NCBI GenBank assembly: GCA_902562425.1
Contig: CACETF010000003.1
Coordinates: forward strand, 123,519-187,518
Direction: 5' to 3'
Length of the DNA stretch: 64,000 bases
DNA from: Porticoccaceae bacterium
GTDB lineage: Bacteria > Pseudomonadota > Gammaproteobacteria > Pseudomonadales > Porticoccaceae
This document shows positions 30,261 to 40,938 of the stretch, piece after piece; position 1 is the stretch's first letter; each line of letters opens with the position of its first letter. A program made the translations under genes and the position numbers. The notes below the pieces were generated by a model. It did not search any database and was not told the origin of the DNA. It was given only the letters and a program-made list of their open reading frames with translations.

Positions 30261-31706
30261 ATGAGTACTGGAATTGTGACTGCATCATACATTATTGCCT
30301 CAATACTATTTATTCTTTCCCTAGGAGGACTTAACAATCAAGAGAGCGCAAAGAGAGCAATTTGGTATGGAATGGCTGGGATGTTCTTGGCTATTCTGGC
30401 GACGCTGCTCGGTCCAGGGATAAGTAATTACTTGATTGTAATAGCCATGATTGGAGGCGGTGCGGGGATTGGTTATGCAGTAGCAAGACGAGTAGAAATG
30501 ACCGAGATGCCGCAGTTAGTGGCTGCATTGCACTCGTTTGTAGGACTGGCAGCTGTGTTGATCGGTCTGAACGCAGATGTTGAGTTGTCTACTGTAACTG
30601 CACTGAAGACTTCTGGCGTAACGCTGGCTGATGCGGATTTAACTGGATTTGCTTTAAGTTTGTTCAAGAAAACTATAGTCGAGATATCTATTTTAAAGGT
30701 TGAAATTCTGCTTGGAATCTTTATCGGCGCTGTCACTTTCTCGGGATCTTTAGTCGCATTCGGCAAACTTGCTGGGTCTGTTGACGGCAAGCCTTTTAAA
30801 TTTCCTGGTGGACATTTGCTAAATTTGGCCGGTTTGCTTTTTTGTACATTTTTTGGGTTTTTATATCTTCAAGGATCGGGCATATGGACGTTAATTCTCG
30901 TCACATTAATCTCGGGATTAATTGGCTGGCATCTAATTATGGGTATTGGCGGGGCTGACATGCCTGTAGTTGTATCAATGTTGAATTCGTATTCAGGTTG
31001 GGCGGCAGCGGCAATAGGATTCACTTTAGAAAACGATCTTTTGATCGTCACGGGGGCACTTGTGGGCGCCTCTGGCGCTATACTGAGCTACATTATGTGT
31101 GCAGCAATGAACAGGAATTTTATAAGCGTAATTCTTGGTGGCTTTGGGGGGGCAGTCGTCTCCCAAGCTTCTATTGATGGCGAGCAAGTAGCGATTGACG
31201 CGGAGGGCGTTTCGGCAGCTTTGGATGACGCTGATAATATAATTATAATCCCTGGATACGGGCTAGCCGTGGCTCAAGCACAGCAAGCTATAAGTGAGCT
31301 TACCAAACGTCTCCGATCAAGAGGCAAGAACGTCCGATTCGCAATACACCCAGTTGCGGGAAGGCTGCCTGGTCATATGAATGTACTTTTGGCAGAGGCC
31401 AGAGTGCCTTATGACATTGTCTTTGAAATGGACGAAATCAATAGTGATTTTCCCGAGACCGATGTTGCTATTGTAATTGGTTCGAACGATATAGTTAATC
31501 CGGCTGCACAAGATGATCCTGACAGCCCGATAGCTGGAATGCCGGTACTTGAGTGCTGGAAGTCAAGACAGGTATTCGTTTCAAAAAGGGGGCAAGGCAC
31601 AGGGTATTCGGGGATAGAAAATCCGCTCTTTTTCAAAGAAAATACCCGAATGTTTTTTGGAGATGCTAAAAGCTCGCTCAATAAACTTTTAGCTTTGATT
31701 GACTAA
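30261..31706 (+). CDS. pntB: NAD(P) transhydrogenase subunit beta
   Basis: Forms the proton channel and the NADP(H)-binding domain III. The 481-residue protein has about eight to nine TM helices up to residue 275, then the soluble domain with [14 protein letters not shown] (NADP-binding), [21 protein letters not shown], and [20 protein letters not shown], followed by [19 protein letters not shown]. All are standard PntB features. It is slightly longer than E. coli (462). Cotranscribed with pntA. Confidence 0.97.
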   Translation: MSTGIVTASYIIASILFILSLGGLNNQESAKRAIWYGMAGMFLAILATLLGPGISNYLIVIAMIGGGAGIGYAVARRVEMTEMPQLVAALHSFVGLAAVLIGLNADVELSTVTALKTSGVTLADADLTGFALSLFKKTIVEISILKVEILLGIFIGAVTFSGSLVAFGKLAGSVDGKPFKFPGGHLLNLAGLLFCTFFGFLYLQGSGIWTLILVTLISGLIGWHLIMGIGGADMPVVVSMLNSYSGWAAAAIGFTLENDLLIVTGALVGASGAILSYIMCAAMNRNFISVILGGFGGAVVSQASIDGEQVAIDAEGVSAALDDADNIIIIPGYGLAVAQAQQAISELTKRLRSRGKNVRFAIHPVAGRLPGHMNVLLAEARVPYDIVFEMDEINSDFPETDVAIVIGSNDIVNPAAQDDPDSPIAGMPVLECWKSRQVFVSKRGQGTGYSGIENPLFFKENTRMFFGDAKSSLNKLLALID

Positions 31707-31792
31707 GTGGATTTTTATCGACCTCGATTTGCTGATTCAAAACGAATTTTTATAACAAAGCCTACAGAAACATCCTTTGAAAGTCCGCAGAG

Positions 31793-31818
31793 TTGAAAAA
31801 CGGCGGATTTAACCCCAC
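31793..31818 (+). promoter_or_regulatory. Heat-shock (sigma-32-type) promoter of clpB
   Basis: TTGAAA (31793-31798) is followed after 14 nt by CCCCAC (31813-31818), close to the sigma-32 consensus CTTGAA-N13-15-CCCCAT. Transcription would start near 31826, about 28 nt before the clpB ATG, so the clpB frame start at 31827 would sit at the transcript end and cannot be used. This supports the start at 31854. Confidence 0.7.
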
Positions 31819-31853
31819 CTTCTTTAATGATTTGGTTTCTTTGGGGTATGAAT

Positions 31854-34427
31854 ATGCGGTTCGAAAAATTGACTCATCAGCTTCAAGCAGCTTTGGGAGA
31901 TGCACAATCGCTTGCTTTGGGTTTGGACCATGGCCTAGTCGAGCCAGTTCACTTGCTGTCAGCTTTGCTGAGTCAAAAGGATGGAAGTGTTCAATCAATA
32001 TTAACGCGTGCCGGATACGACGTCACTGGGCTGAAGCATTTTCTAGAGAATCATCTAAATTCGCTTGCCAAGATATCGCAACCTACTGGAGAAATAAATG
32101 CTTCGCCCTCGCTTGTGAAATTGATTAATTTAAGTGACCGTCTGGCCCAGAAACGAGGAGACAAGTTCATATCCAGTGAAGTGATGCTTTCAACTTTTCT
32201 TAATGACTCTTCGTTTTTAGGGAGCTCTTTACGTCGTTTTGGAGATAGATCTAAGGCGGAAGCAACGATCGAGTTAATTCGGGGCGGCGAAGCCGTGGAG
32301 GATGCTGATATTGAGCAAAAACGAGAAGCGCTTGACCGATATACATCGGATCTAACAGCACTGGCATTGTCTGGAAAGCTAGATCCAGTGATTGGTCGAG
32401 ACGATGAAATTAGAAGGGTGATTCAAGTTCTACAACGTCGAACAAAGAATAATCCGGTAATAATTGGAGAGCCTGGTGTGGGAAAAACAGCAATTGTTGA
32501 GGGTCTAGCACAGCGAATTATAAATGGAGAGGTGCCAGACGGTCTTAAGAGAAGACGGGTCTTGAGTTTAGATTTAGGCGCATTGGTCGCCGGCGCCAAA
32601 TTCCGAGGAGAGTTCGAGGAACGACTCAAAGCAATACTCTCTGACTTATCGAAATTAGAGGGGCAGATTATTTTGTTTATTGACGAGTTGCACACAATGG
32701 TCGGTGCTGGAAAAGTTGAGGGGGCTATGGACGCAGGAAATATGCTGAAGCCAGCATTAGCACGTGGTGAGCTTCACTGTGTGGGTGCTACTACGTTGAA
32801 TGAATATAAACTGTACATAGAAAAAGATGCGGCACTTGAGCGACGCTTTCAAAAACTTTTGGTAGATGAACCGAGCATGAACGATACCATAGCTATTCTG
32901 CGGGGTCTTAAGGAGCGGTATGAGGTACATCATGGTGTGGAGATCACTGACGAGGCATTGGTTGCTGCATCGCGATTATCGCGACGTTACATTACAGACA
33001 GACAGCTACCCGACAAGGCAATTGATTTAATTGATGAAGCGGGTAGTCGGATCAGAATGGAAATTGATTCAAAACCAGAAATCATGGATCGGCTTGATCG
33101 GAGAATCATTCAATTAAAAATTGAGCATGAGGCACTCAATAAGGAGACTGGAGATTCTGCGGAAAAGAGACTAAAAAAAATTAAAGATGATATTAATAAA
33201 ATGGAGGCCGATTATGCTGACATGGATGTTATATGGAAGCTTGAAAAAGCGTCGGTTCAAGGTGAGACACAAATCAAGATTGAGTTAGAACAAGCAAAAG
33301 TGACACTTGATATTGCTAGGAGAGGTGGAGACTTAGAGCAAATGGCTCAAATTCAGTATAGTGTTATTCCTGATCTTGAGAGGCGTTTACAAAATGCCTC
33401 TGAACAGAAAATAATGGAAAAACAATTACTGAAAAATCGGGTCACTGCAGAGGAAGTGGCTGACGTAGTCTCTAAATGGACGGGTATCCCTGTTAACAGG
33501 ATGTTAGGCGGCGAACGAGACAGGCTTATTAATATGGAAGAACATTTACAAAGGCGGGTTGTGGGGCAGAAAGAAGCTATAGCAGCGGTTTCGAATGCAA
33601 TAAGACGCTCGCGAGCAGGGCTATCAGACCCAAGCCGTCCCAATGGTTCTTTTTTATTTTTGGGGCCAACTGGTGTGGGAAAAACAGAGTTGTGCAAGAC
33701 ATTAGCAGATTTCCTTTTTGATAGTGCAGATGCGATGGTGCGAATAGACATGTCCGAGTATATGGAAAAGCACTCACTATCGCGTTTGATTGGAGCACCA
33801 CCAGGATATGTCGGATATGATGAGGGCGGATTTTTAACTGAGGCGGTGAGGCGTCGCCCTTATTCTGTGCTCCTTCTGGACGAGATTGAGAAGGCTCATT
33901 CAGACGTCTTTAATATTTTGTTACAACTTCTTGATGACGGACGACTTACCGACAGCCATGGGCGAACCGTTGACTTCAAGAACACTGTGGTTGTGATGAC
34001 ATCCAACCTCGGCTCAGACCTGATTCAGGTGTTATCAGATGAGGCAGATTACCCATCAATGAAATCCTCGGTGATGGATGTAGTCGCACAGCATTTTCGA
34101 CCAGAATTTATCAATCGAATTGATGAGTCGGTAGTCTTTCATCCTCTGAATCATGATTCGCTTAACGAGATTGCCTCTATTCAGATCAATTTGCTGGCAG
34201 ACCGACTAGCAGAACAAGCGCTGACATTAAAATTAGGTGAGGAGGCTAAGGACCACATCATCAGCATAAGCCATGATGACGTTTACGGCGCGAGACCTCT
34301 GAAAAGGACGATACAGCAGCTGGTGGAAAATCCGCTTGCTTCACTCATTCTCGCGGGACAGATCTCAAGAGGAGCACAAATAATTGGTGACTTTAAAGAT
34401 GGAGAAATAGTATTTTCTTCCTCATAA
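31854..34427 (+). CDS. clpB: ATP-dependent disaggregase ClpB
   Basis: Hsp104-type AAA+ protein that, with DnaK, extracts polypeptides from aggregates. The 857-residue protein (ATG 31854, [18 protein letters not shown], as in E. coli) has an N-domain to about residue 145, AAA-1 Walker [10 protein letters not shown] (near 205), a coiled-coil middle domain with [14 protein letters not shown], and AAA-2 GPTGVGKTE (near 604), ending in [25 protein letters not shown] site precedes the ATG. The heat-shock promoter lies directly upstream. The family usually also has an internal start; not examined. Confidence 0.97.
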   Translation: MRFEKLTHQLQAALGDAQSLALGLDHGLVEPVHLLSALLSQKDGSVQSILTRAGYDVTGLKHFLENHLNSLAKISQPTGEINASPSLVKLINLSDRLAQKRGDKFISSEVMLSTFLNDSSFLGSSLRRFGDRSKAEATIELIRGGEAVEDADIEQKREALDRYTSDLTALALSGKLDPVIGRDDEIRRVIQVLQRRTKNNPVIIGEPGVGKTAIVEGLAQRIINGEVPDGLKRRRVLSLDLGALVAGAKFRGEFEERLKAILSDLSKLEGQIILFIDELHTMVGAGKVEGAMDAGNMLKPALARGELHCVGATTLNEYKLYIEKDAALERRFQKLLVDEPSMNDTIAILRGLKERYEVHHGVEITDEALVAASRLSRRYITDRQLPDKAIDLIDEAGSRIRMEIDSKPEIMDRLDRRIIQLKIEHEALNKETGDSAEKRLKKIKDDINKMEADYADMDVIWKLEKASVQGETQIKIELEQAKVTLDIARRGGDLEQMAQIQYSVIPDLERRLQNASEQKIMEKQLLKNRVTAEEVADVVSKWTGIPVNRMLGGERDRLINMEEHLQRRVVGQKEAIAAVSNAIRRSRAGLSDPSRPNGSFLFLGPTGVGKTELCKTLADFLFDSADAMVRIDMSEYMEKHSLSRLIGAPPGYVGYDEGGFLTEAVRRRPYSVLLLDEIEKAHSDVFNILLQLLDDGRLTDSHGRTVDFKNTVVVMTSNLGSDLIQVLSDEADYPSMKSSVMDVVAQHFRPEFINRIDESVVFHPLNHDSLNEIASIQINLLADRLAEQALTLKLGEEAKDHIISISHDDVYGARPLKRTIQQLVENPLASLILAGQISRGAQIIGDFKDGEIVFSSS

Positions 34428-34472
34428 GGCAAACCCGTAAATTACACTTAATAAGAAAATCACAAAAGCGAA

Positions 34473-34952
34473 TTATCGGTCCGCTTCGTGTCCCTCGACG
34501 AAGAGGAGCCTAATAACTAAGCTTTCTTCGTGGGGAAGCACGGAGACCATTAACACATTAATTTCTTCGTCAACTCGCATGCCCGCGGGGACATTTATCA
34601 AAATCTCCCCGCTAATTGGACTCGTTCGCATACCAAGTTTACTGATCTGCTCATTACCATCACCCTTTTGGGCAAATTTTTCTAGGAGAATTTGGACAGC
34701 TTTTAGAAAGTTCCGTTTGTTAAATTTACCCCGATAGTTTGTCCGGTCCAGTTGAAGGTATAAAGGAATAACATTACCGGTTTTATCGTTAGTAAGTTTG
34801 CCCGCAGGGACTCGGCTTCCCTCCCTCAAGCATTCATATAAGTGATCAATATCCTTTGTAGATTGCCTCTGAAATGAGGCAATAAGTAGGTTTGCACTCA
34901 GATTAAAAATCTTTGAGAGGTCCAGTTTTGACACAATTGCGGAAACGCTCAT
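34473..34952 (-). CDS. Unrecognised 159-residue protein
   Basis: I do not recognise this family. The protein is soluble, starts MSVSAIVSKLDLSKIFNLS, and has a basic stretch around residues 70-82 (NYRGKFNKRNFLKA) that could be an RNA- or DNA-binding surface. The C-terminal third reads PISGEILINVPAG, then EEINVLMVSVLPHEESLVIRLLFVEGHE, a beta-rich pattern. No signal peptide or TM helix is seen. It lies between clpB (convergent, 45 nt) and purC (same strand, 91 nt upstream). Coding potential is supported by a long open frame in a gene-sized gap. Confidence 0.55.
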   Translation of the reverse strand: MSVSAIVSKLDLSKIFNLSANLLIASFQRQSTKDIDHLYECLREGSRVPAGKLTNDKTGNVIPLYLQLDRTNYRGKFNKRNFLKAVQILLEKFAQKGDGNEQISKLGMRTSPISGEILINVPAGMRVDEEINVLMVSVLPHEESLVIRLLFVEGHEADR

Positions 34953-35043
34953 AAAAAATGAGATTACAGGTCTTCTAGAGTTCGGAAATTTAGCATGAGC
35001 AGCCTACTGTTGTTTGCATCATTCTTTCGATTTAAACACCTAA

Positions 35044-36159
35044 TCACCTATGAATGAGACCGTACTTGTTTTCTAAGATTTCGATAATTTCTGCTCGAGG
35101 GTGTTGAGAAATCTGGAGAGGCTTGCCGGTGATTTCTTGAGCGACCCTCAAATATGTATCGGATACTGTGAACATAATATTTTTAGGGAGTACGGTTTTT
35201 TTGGCAAGAGCTAAACGCTCATTCATCCTCGATTTGTCTAACAAGATTTCAGGTTCTGGGAAATAATTTAGTAGTAATTGACGGAAGACCTCTTTAGATT
35301 TTTCCAATATATTCCCATTTCTATAACTGGGTCCATCCCAAATTCTTGAAGAATCCGGCGTTCCTACTTCATCCATATATATTAGCTCTTCGTGTCCTGA
35401 TACGTTCGTCACATATCCGAATTCGAATTTGGTATCGACGAACAATTGATCTAGTTTCTTTAATTCTTTTTCGATCAGTGAAAAACCCTCCTTAAGCAAT
35501 CGTTCATATTGAGGGATGTCTTCCCGTCTACGAAACTTAAATTTTTTATAGTAGGACACAATGTCGTCTCGAGAAATATTTACATCATCTACTTCTGGAA
35601 CATTTGGTATCCCTTTGAGAATACCCTTCGTGGATGGAGTTATGAGCAACTCAGGTAATAGCTGGTCTTTTTTGAGGTAATCACTGAGTTGGATTCCACA
35701 AAAATGTCGTTCTCCCCTCGCGTAAGAACGCCACATGGAGCCGGTAATATATCGTCGTCCGATAGCCTCGATCATGAGTGGTTCAGCTTTTTGTACAATC
35801 CAAACTAAGGGGTGTGGAATGTCTAAGATATGACTATTTGCAAGGCCTCGCTCACGAAAAAGTCTGAACCAGTGATTAGATATAGCATTTAGTGCAGCAC
35901 CTTTTCCTGGAATTCCTCGTAACCCGCCCTCTCCACGCCAAACACAGTCAAAGGCAGATATCCGATCACTGATGATCATCACAGCAAGGGGTGAGTTTAA
36001 TGGAACTGGGTAACTATGCACTTTGATCAGGCGCTCACTATCTTTTGCCGTGAGCCAATATACAGAGCGCACTTTACCGTTGTGTACCGGCTGATCACTG
36101 CGGACTGGGAGGTCATAATTGACATCTAATACGACATCTGCATTGTCCATTTTTTGCAC
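35044..36159 (-). CDS. purC: SAICAR synthetase, long form
   Basis: Purine biosynthesis: ligates aspartate to CAIR with ATP. The 371-residue protein is of the long PurC type seen in some gammaproteobacteria such as Vibrio, rather than the 237-residue E. coli form. It shows GKVRSVYWL (ATP-binding start), [45 protein letters not shown] and a [12 protein letters not shown] motif. Start ATG 36159. It stands alone between the unknown gene and the YfcH-like gene (divergent). Confidence 0.93.
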   Translation of the reverse strand: MQKMDNADVVLDVNYDLPVRSDQPVHNGKVRSVYWLTAKDSERLIKVHSYPVPLNSPLAVMIISDRISAFDCVWRGEGGLRGIPGKGAALNAISNHWFRLFRERGLANSHILDIPHPLVWIVQKAEPLMIEAIGRRYITGSMWRSYARGERHFCGIQLSDYLKKDQLLPELLITPSTKGILKGIPNVPEVDDVNISRDDIVSYYKKFKFRRREDIPQYERLLKEGFSLIEKELKKLDQLFVDTKFEFGYVTNVSGHEELIYMDEVGTPDSSRIWDGPSYRNGNILEKSKEVFRQLLLNYFPEPEILLDKSRMNERLALAKKTVLPKNIMFTVSDTYLRVAQEITGKPLQISQHPRAEIIEILENKYGLIHR

Positions 36160-36342
36160 CTTATTGAGTGGCTGTATGGTTCAGACAGTGAGGAGTTTTT
36201 GATAGCTTTATTGTTTTAATTTGCCTTTTGATCTCACCGGAATCGGAGATAGTTTAGCACTTAATATTACCAATAAGAATATCAGTGGGCAAAGAGAAAA
36301 AACTCTGTGTTATCATCATTTATACAGTAAAAGTATAGTGCA

Positions 36343-37266
36343 ATGGGAGTAGTTTATTTGGGGAGCATGTTAGTGACTGGGGGTAGTGGATTTATTGGGA
36401 GAAACCTTTGTAAATCCGCTTTACATTGGGGTTTTGACGTAGCTGTGATTACGCGCGATAAGAAAATGGCTCGTAAGATTTTGCCCACACCCGTTACCCT
36501 CTATAGTTGTCTTGATGAGATTGCGGAAGGGACTCAGTATGACTCGTTGGTTAATTTGGCGGGCGAGTCGCTTGCATCTGGTCGCTGGACTGAGATTCGG
36601 AAACAAAAGTTTTACGACAGTCGGATCGGATTTACTGATCGTCTTGTCAATTCGTTCTCTGAACATTTGCCTCCACCCAAGCAAGTATTGAGTGCCTCGG
36701 CAGTGGGTTTTTATGGACATTCGAGTGAAGCACTTGATGAAAATTCAGGTTCATCAGGGGGTTTTTCCCACTACCTGTGCTCGAGCTGGGAGAAAAGTGC
36801 GAAGGCTTTCGAGGCATTAGGCAGTCGTGTAAGTTTTCTTAGGATTGGAATCGTTCTTGGCGACGGGGGTGCGCTGGCAAATATGTTGCCGGCTTTTAGG
36901 TTGGGACTCGGTGGTTCCTTGGGCAATGGGCGCCAATATATGTCGTGGATACATCTTGATGATGTTATAAGAGCAATCCATTTTTGTTTAAAAAATGAGG
37001 ACATCTCCGGAGCAATAAATCTGAGTGCTCCAAATCCGGTCACTAATAAAGAATTTAGTCAGGCTTTGGGAAAAGCATTGGGTCGCCCGAGCGCTTTTAC
37101 CATGCCTTCATGGGGTGCCCGATTTATTTTTGGTGAATTGGCTGATGAACTTCTTTTGGGAGGTCAGCGGGTATTTCCTGGTGTACTTTTGGATCGCGGG
37201 TTTAAATTTTCCTTTAATACCCTGGAAGTAGCGCTTGGATCGCTCTTTGGTAAGGACACCGGTTAA
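36343..37266 (+). CDS. YfcH-like NAD-dependent epimerase (TIGR01777 family)
   Basis: An extended short-chain dehydrogenase/reductase of about 300 residues. LVTGGSGFIGRNLC carries the NAD-binding Rossmann loop, LVNLAGESLASGRW is the family marker, SASAVGFYG corresponds to the active-site region, and SFLRIGIVLGDGGALANMLPAF and QYMSWIHLDDVIRAI are well conserved. E. coli YfcH reads similarly. ATG 36343 or ATG 36367 could be used; the second gives the family-like MLVTGG start. Substrate unknown. It lies 16 nt before the next SDR gene. Confidence 0.9.
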   Translation: MGVVYLGSMLVTGGSGFIGRNLCKSALHWGFDVAVITRDKKMARKILPTPVTLYSCLDEIAEGTQYDSLVNLAGESLASGRWTEIRKQKFYDSRIGFTDRLVNSFSEHLPPPKQVLSASAVGFYGHSSEALDENSGSSGGFSHYLCSSWEKSAKAFEALGSRVSFLRIGIVLGDGGALANMLPAFRLGLGGSLGNGRQYMSWIHLDDVIRAIHFCLKNEDISGAINLSAPNPVTNKEFSQALGKALGRPSAFTMPSWGARFIFGELADELLLGGQRVFPGVLLDRGFKFSFNTLEVALGSLFGKDTG

Positions 37267-37281
37267 TCATGTTGACCTAAA

Positions 37282-38145
37282 ATGATAAAGGTTATGCGGG
37301 GCTTCAAACCGAATACTTTGCACAAGAAAACTGTTGTGATTACGGGAGCCTCTGAAGGCGTTGGAGCTTCCTGTGCGAGACTTTTTGCGGCCTCAGGCGC
37401 ATATCTAGTCCTCGCTGCGCGGGGTAAAGAAAAACTTGATAAGATCGTTTCAGAGGTCAGTCAGCTCACCGTGGCCGTTGGTTATGCAATGGATGTGTGT
37501 GATCTTAGTGCTTGTGATGAGCTTTTGGCAGTCGCAAAGAAGCGTTTCGGTCATATCCATGTCTTAATTAACAATGCGGGGTTTCATGACCGTGGACCAT
37601 TTGACACCATTGATCCCCGAAATATAGCGTATATGGTAGATGTAAATATTAGAGCACCAATTTACTTAACTTCAGCGGCGATGCCATATTTGACTGAGTC
37701 AGAGGGAGGTGCTGTGGTTATGGTAGGATCATTGGCTGGAATGGGACCACTCTCCGGCGCTTCAGTGTATTCTGGCACAAAATCAGGCTTACGCACTTTC
37801 ACTTTTGCTTTAAGAGAGGAGTTAATCAACACAAATATCCGCTGTGCCATTGTCTCGCCTGGCCCAATTGATACCGGCTTTATCATGAAGAATTTGGATT
37901 CGGTGGATGACATTGTTTTTTCTCAGGCGATGAGCACCGCCGACGGAGTTGCTGCTAAAGTGAAGGATCTGGTGGAGGGAGAAAAGGCAGAAATAGCCAT
38001 TCCTCGTTTGGGTGGGATTCTCGCCTTATTTGGAGCATCATTTCCTGTTTTACAACGTCTTTTGAGGCCACTTTTTAGTGCTTTGGGACGAAAAAATAAA
38101 CGTAGATATTTAAAAAGGCATAGGTCTTTCGAATCTGGAGAGTGA
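37282..38145 (+). CDS. Short-chain dehydrogenase/reductase
   Basis: A 287-residue classical SDR with TGASEGVGASCARLFA (cofactor loop, about residues 21-35), LINNAGFHDRGPFD (NNAG motif), VGSLAGMGPLSGASVYSGTKSG with Ser near 150 and Tyr163-x3-Lys167, and SPGPIDTGF. The C-terminus has a basic tail KNKRRYLKRH and a hydrophobic segment around residues 236-260 that may attach it to the membrane. The substrate cannot be told. It overlaps the following hydrolase by 4 nt, so the pair is cotranscribed. Confidence 0.88.
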   Translation: MIKVMRGFKPNTLHKKTVVITGASEGVGASCARLFAASGAYLVLAARGKEKLDKIVSEVSQLTVAVGYAMDVCDLSACDELLAVAKKRFGHIHVLINNAGFHDRGPFDTIDPRNIAYMVDVNIRAPIYLTSAAMPYLTESEGGAVVMVGSLAGMGPLSGASVYSGTKSGLRTFTFALREELINTNIRCAIVSPGPIDTGFIMKNLDSVDDIVFSQAMSTADGVAAKVKDLVEGEKAEIAIPRLGGILALFGASFPVLQRLLRPLFSALGRKNKRRYLKRHRSFESGE

Positions 38146-38918
38146 TTGCAGTGAAATTGAATTTTCGAGACCGGGGAGAGGGTAACGCAGTCATCTTAAT
38201 CCATGGCCTGTTTGGATCATTGGCTAATTTGTCATCATTGGCTAAAGAACTAGAGGAAATGTTCAGGGTAGTTAGTGTTGATTTACGGAACCACGGAGCC
38301 TCAGACCATAGTCAAAAGATGGATTTATCCGGTATGGCGGGAGATATTTCTGAAACTATGAGATTTCTGGGAATCAGCGAGGCAGCGATAGTCGGACACT
38401 CGTTGGGTGGCAAGGTGGGCATGCAGATGGCACTCTCCTTCCCCAACCTAGTGACAAATTTAGTGGTTGCAGATATCGCACCTGTAAAATATAGCTCTCA
38501 ACATAATCCTCTTTTGGATGGTCTTCAGCACCTTAACGAAATGTCAGTAATCAGTCGTAGTGAAGCTGACGATGTTTTGTCGAAATATGAGACGGATAGA
38601 GCGGTGCGAGCGTTTTTACTGAAAAATCTGGTGCGAGAGAATTCAGGTCAATACCGTTTGAGGCTCAACCTAGCCGCGATTATTGAAAACTATAATGTAA
38701 CATTAACCGCTGCTCCTCAAGGTGAACCCTCATTATGCCCCGTTTTATTTTTAAAGGGACAAAATTCTGCTTACATTCAGAATAAGCATTATAAAGAAAT
38801 AAACCGAATTTTTAAGAGAGCTAGCGTAAGAGTAATAGATGGTGCGGGACATTGGGTGCATACAGAAAAACCCGAACTTTTTAATCAATTAGTCAGCGAG
38901 TTTTTGATTAATGGCTAA
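38142..38918 (+). CDS. Alpha/beta hydrolase, YbfF-like esterase
   Basis: A 258-residue serine hydrolase. ILIHGLFGSLANL (oxyanion region), VDLRNHGASDHS, nucleophile elbow GHSLGGKVGMQMAL (about residues 86-99) and GAGHWVHTEKPELF (catalytic His near 238) match YbfF/acyl-esterase relatives in E. coli. Start is GTG 38142 within the end of the SDR gene; the GTG at 38151 is an alternative. Probably acts on acyl esters or thioesters; substrate unknown. Operon with the two SDR-type genes upstream. Confidence 0.88.
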   Translation: MIAVKLNFRDRGEGNAVILIHGLFGSLANLSSLAKELEEMFRVVSVDLRNHGASDHSQKMDLSGMAGDISETMRFLGISEAAIVGHSLGGKVGMQMALSFPNLVTNLVVADIAPVKYSSQHNPLLDGLQHLNEMSVISRSEADDVLSKYETDRAVRAFLLKNLVRENSGQYRLRLNLAAIIENYNVTLTAAPQGEPSLCPVLFLKGQNSAYIQNKHYKEINRIFKRASVRVIDGAGHWVHTEKPELFNQLVSEFLING

Positions 38919-38986
38919 CTTAGGACGAAGAAGATTGAATTAGTTAGTTAGAATATTAAAATATTTATCATTTGGGGAATAAGGAA

Positions 38987-40180
38987 ATGTTTGAATATCT
39001 TAGTGTAACTAAGACCGATCCAATCTTAGGTTTGATGGCGGCTTATCGGGCGGACACTCGAGAACAGAAAATCGATCTTGGCGTGGGTGTTTATATGGAT
39101 GATCGTGGTTTTACGCCTGTCATGGAGGCTGTTAAAGATGCTGAAAACCGGCTTGTAAAGTCAGAGAACACAAAAAGTTACCAGGGAATAGTAGGTGACC
39201 CGGAATTTAATCAACACATGCTGGCCCTTTTGTTTGGCGAAGATCACACCGTTCTTCGTTCCGGTAGGATAAAAACTTTACAAGCTCCTGGTGGGTCTGG
39301 AGCCCTTCGGGTTGGTGCTGAATTGATTTTAAGGGCGAAAAAAGATAGTAGGATTTGGGTGGGTACTCCCACGTGGCCCAATCATATTCCGTTGTTGGGA
39401 GGGGCGGGGTTACGAATCGCAGAGTATCCCTACTATGATACGGCAACACGAAAGATCAATATTGACGGAATGCTCCAAACCCTGAGGAGTGTTCCAGATG
39501 GAGATATAGTCCTTCTTCACGGGTGCTGCCATAACCCTACTGGTGCTGATTTGACCCATGATGAGTGGGATGAGGTAACAAAAATTGCTCTTGAAAGAGG
39601 GTTTATTCCATATATTGACACCGCTTATCAGGGTTTGGGAGTAGATCTTGATGCTGACGCATATGGTATTCGATCTATGGCTAGATCTTTGCCGGAGTTA
39701 ATTGTTGCATCCTCTTGTTCAAAAAACTTCGGTCTTTACAGAGAACGTACGGGGTCAATTACCTTTTTATCGGAGACAAGTGCCAAAGCCGAGATAGTTG
39801 TGGGCCAGGCAATGGCGGTAGCGAGACAGCTGTATTCGATGCCTCCGGCGCATGGTGCTTTGTTAGTAGCAATGATTTTGGGAGATTCAGAATTAAGGCG
39901 AAGTTGGGAACAAGAGTTGAGAGAAGTGCGGGAACGCATAATCTCAATGCGTTGTCTGCTCACAGATCGTATTTGTGACAATGATGCAGGAATGGATTTT
40001 AATCATATAAGAGAGCAGAGAGGCATGTTTTCTTTCCTTGGGATCAATGCGTCGCAGTTGGAAACTTTACGTGATCAATTTGGGATATACATCGTTTCTT
40101 CTACGAGAATAAACATGGCGGGAATTAATTCCGGTAATATTGATTATCTTGTATCGTCACTGCGGTCTGTCCTAAAATAA
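38987..40180 (+). CDS. Aspartate/aromatic amino acid aminotransferase
   Basis: PLP-dependent class I aminotransferase of the AspC/TyrB branch. MFEYLSVTKTDPILGLMAAYR matches the E. coli AspC start; GVYMDDRGFTPV, SYQGIVGDPEF, LQAPGGSGALR, WPNHIPL, CCHNPTGADL and the PLP lysine in SSCSKNFGLYRERTG (near residue 245) follow, with the substrate Arg in STRINMAG. ATG 38987 has AAGGA upstream; the frame extends five codons to a TTG. AspC and TyrB cannot be separated here. Its 3' end overlaps the convergent kinase gene by 37 nt. Confidence 0.93.
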   Translation: MFEYLSVTKTDPILGLMAAYRADTREQKIDLGVGVYMDDRGFTPVMEAVKDAENRLVKSENTKSYQGIVGDPEFNQHMLALLFGEDHTVLRSGRIKTLQAPGGSGALRVGAELILRAKKDSRIWVGTPTWPNHIPLLGGAGLRIAEYPYYDTATRKINIDGMLQTLRSVPDGDIVLLHGCCHNPTGADLTHDEWDEVTKIALERGFIPYIDTAYQGLGVDLDADAYGIRSMARSLPELIVASSCSKNFGLYRERTGSITFLSETSAKAEIVVGQAMAVARQLYSMPPAHGALLVAMILGDSELRRSWEQELREVRERIISMRCLLTDRICDNDAGMDFNHIREQRGMFSFLGINASQLETLRDQFGIYIVSSTRINMAGINSGNIDYLVSSLRSVLK

Positions 40181-40767
40181 TCACATAGTTGGATGCTTAT
40201 TTCAGCAACCGTTTTGTCAACGCCGGATTTACCACAATCGATGCACAAATCAGAGTACTTTTGGTAAAGCAAATTTCTTTCCGTATACAGGTCCTCGAAA
40301 GTTTGATTGGGCTGGCTCGCTATACCGCGATTATCTAAGTTATCGATGCGGTTCAGGAGAATTGGAACCGGCACTCGCATATATACTATAGTGGTAGCTT
40401 TACTAATATGTCTCATGGCTTTTTGCGAGTAGACGATACTTCCTCCCGTAGCCACGACGGTCCTCCTTCTTATTTGCATTTTGCTTAGTAATTTCTCCTC
40501 AAGCTCTCTCAGATAGAGGTATCCCGATTGATTCAAAATATCCTGCAGACAGAGCCCGGCTTGTAGCCTGATTCTGTCGTCCGTATCAACGAACTCCCAT
40601 CCTAAAGACTTCGCGAGAAGTTTGCCGATGGTACTCTTTCCTGCACCCGGCATACCAATCAGCGCGATTGATCGGGTTTGTTCATGAATCTCTTTAAAAA
40701 AGGTTTTGCTCACATTATTTGCCGAAATGGACGTCCTTAAGATGGGGTTGAGGTCCTCATCAAACAA
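40144..40767 (-). CDS. Shikimate-kinase-like P-loop kinase
   Basis: A 207-residue kinase with the shikimate kinase layout: GMPGAGKSTIGK (Walker A, about residues 38-49), FVDTDDRI, YLRELEEKLL (Arg expected to bind the substrate carboxylate), ATGGSIV, and ERNLLYQKYSDL near the end. The lid region reads NRGIAS where AroK enzymes usually have RPLL, and a 30-residue N-terminal extension precedes the P-loop. It is not beside aroB. So it may be a second, or an altered, enzyme rather than AroK. Its 3' end overlaps the aminotransferase by 37 nt. Confidence 0.75.
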   Translation of the reverse strand: MFDEDLNPILRTSISANNVSKTFFKEIHEQTRSIALIGMPGAGKSTIGKLLAKSLGWEFVDTDDRIRLQAGLCLQDILNQSGYLYLRELEEKLLSKMQIRRRTVVATGGSIVYSQKAMRHISKATTIVYMRVPVPILLNRIDNLDNRGIASQPNQTFEDLYTERNLLYQKYSDLCIDCGKSGVDKTVAEISIQLCDYFRTDRSDDTR

Positions 40768-40938
40768 TTAAGACAGTGTAGCTGTTTTTATCTAAACTAA
40801 AACACAGATATGGAAAGATTTTAGCTTTGAGTGATAAAGATGCCGCATATAAACATTTGGAGGTCGTGCTATCATGTCAATTGACCTTAATCTAGAGTCA
40901 GGGTTTACTTAAATTCCACAGTAGGGAATGTTTTGCTC

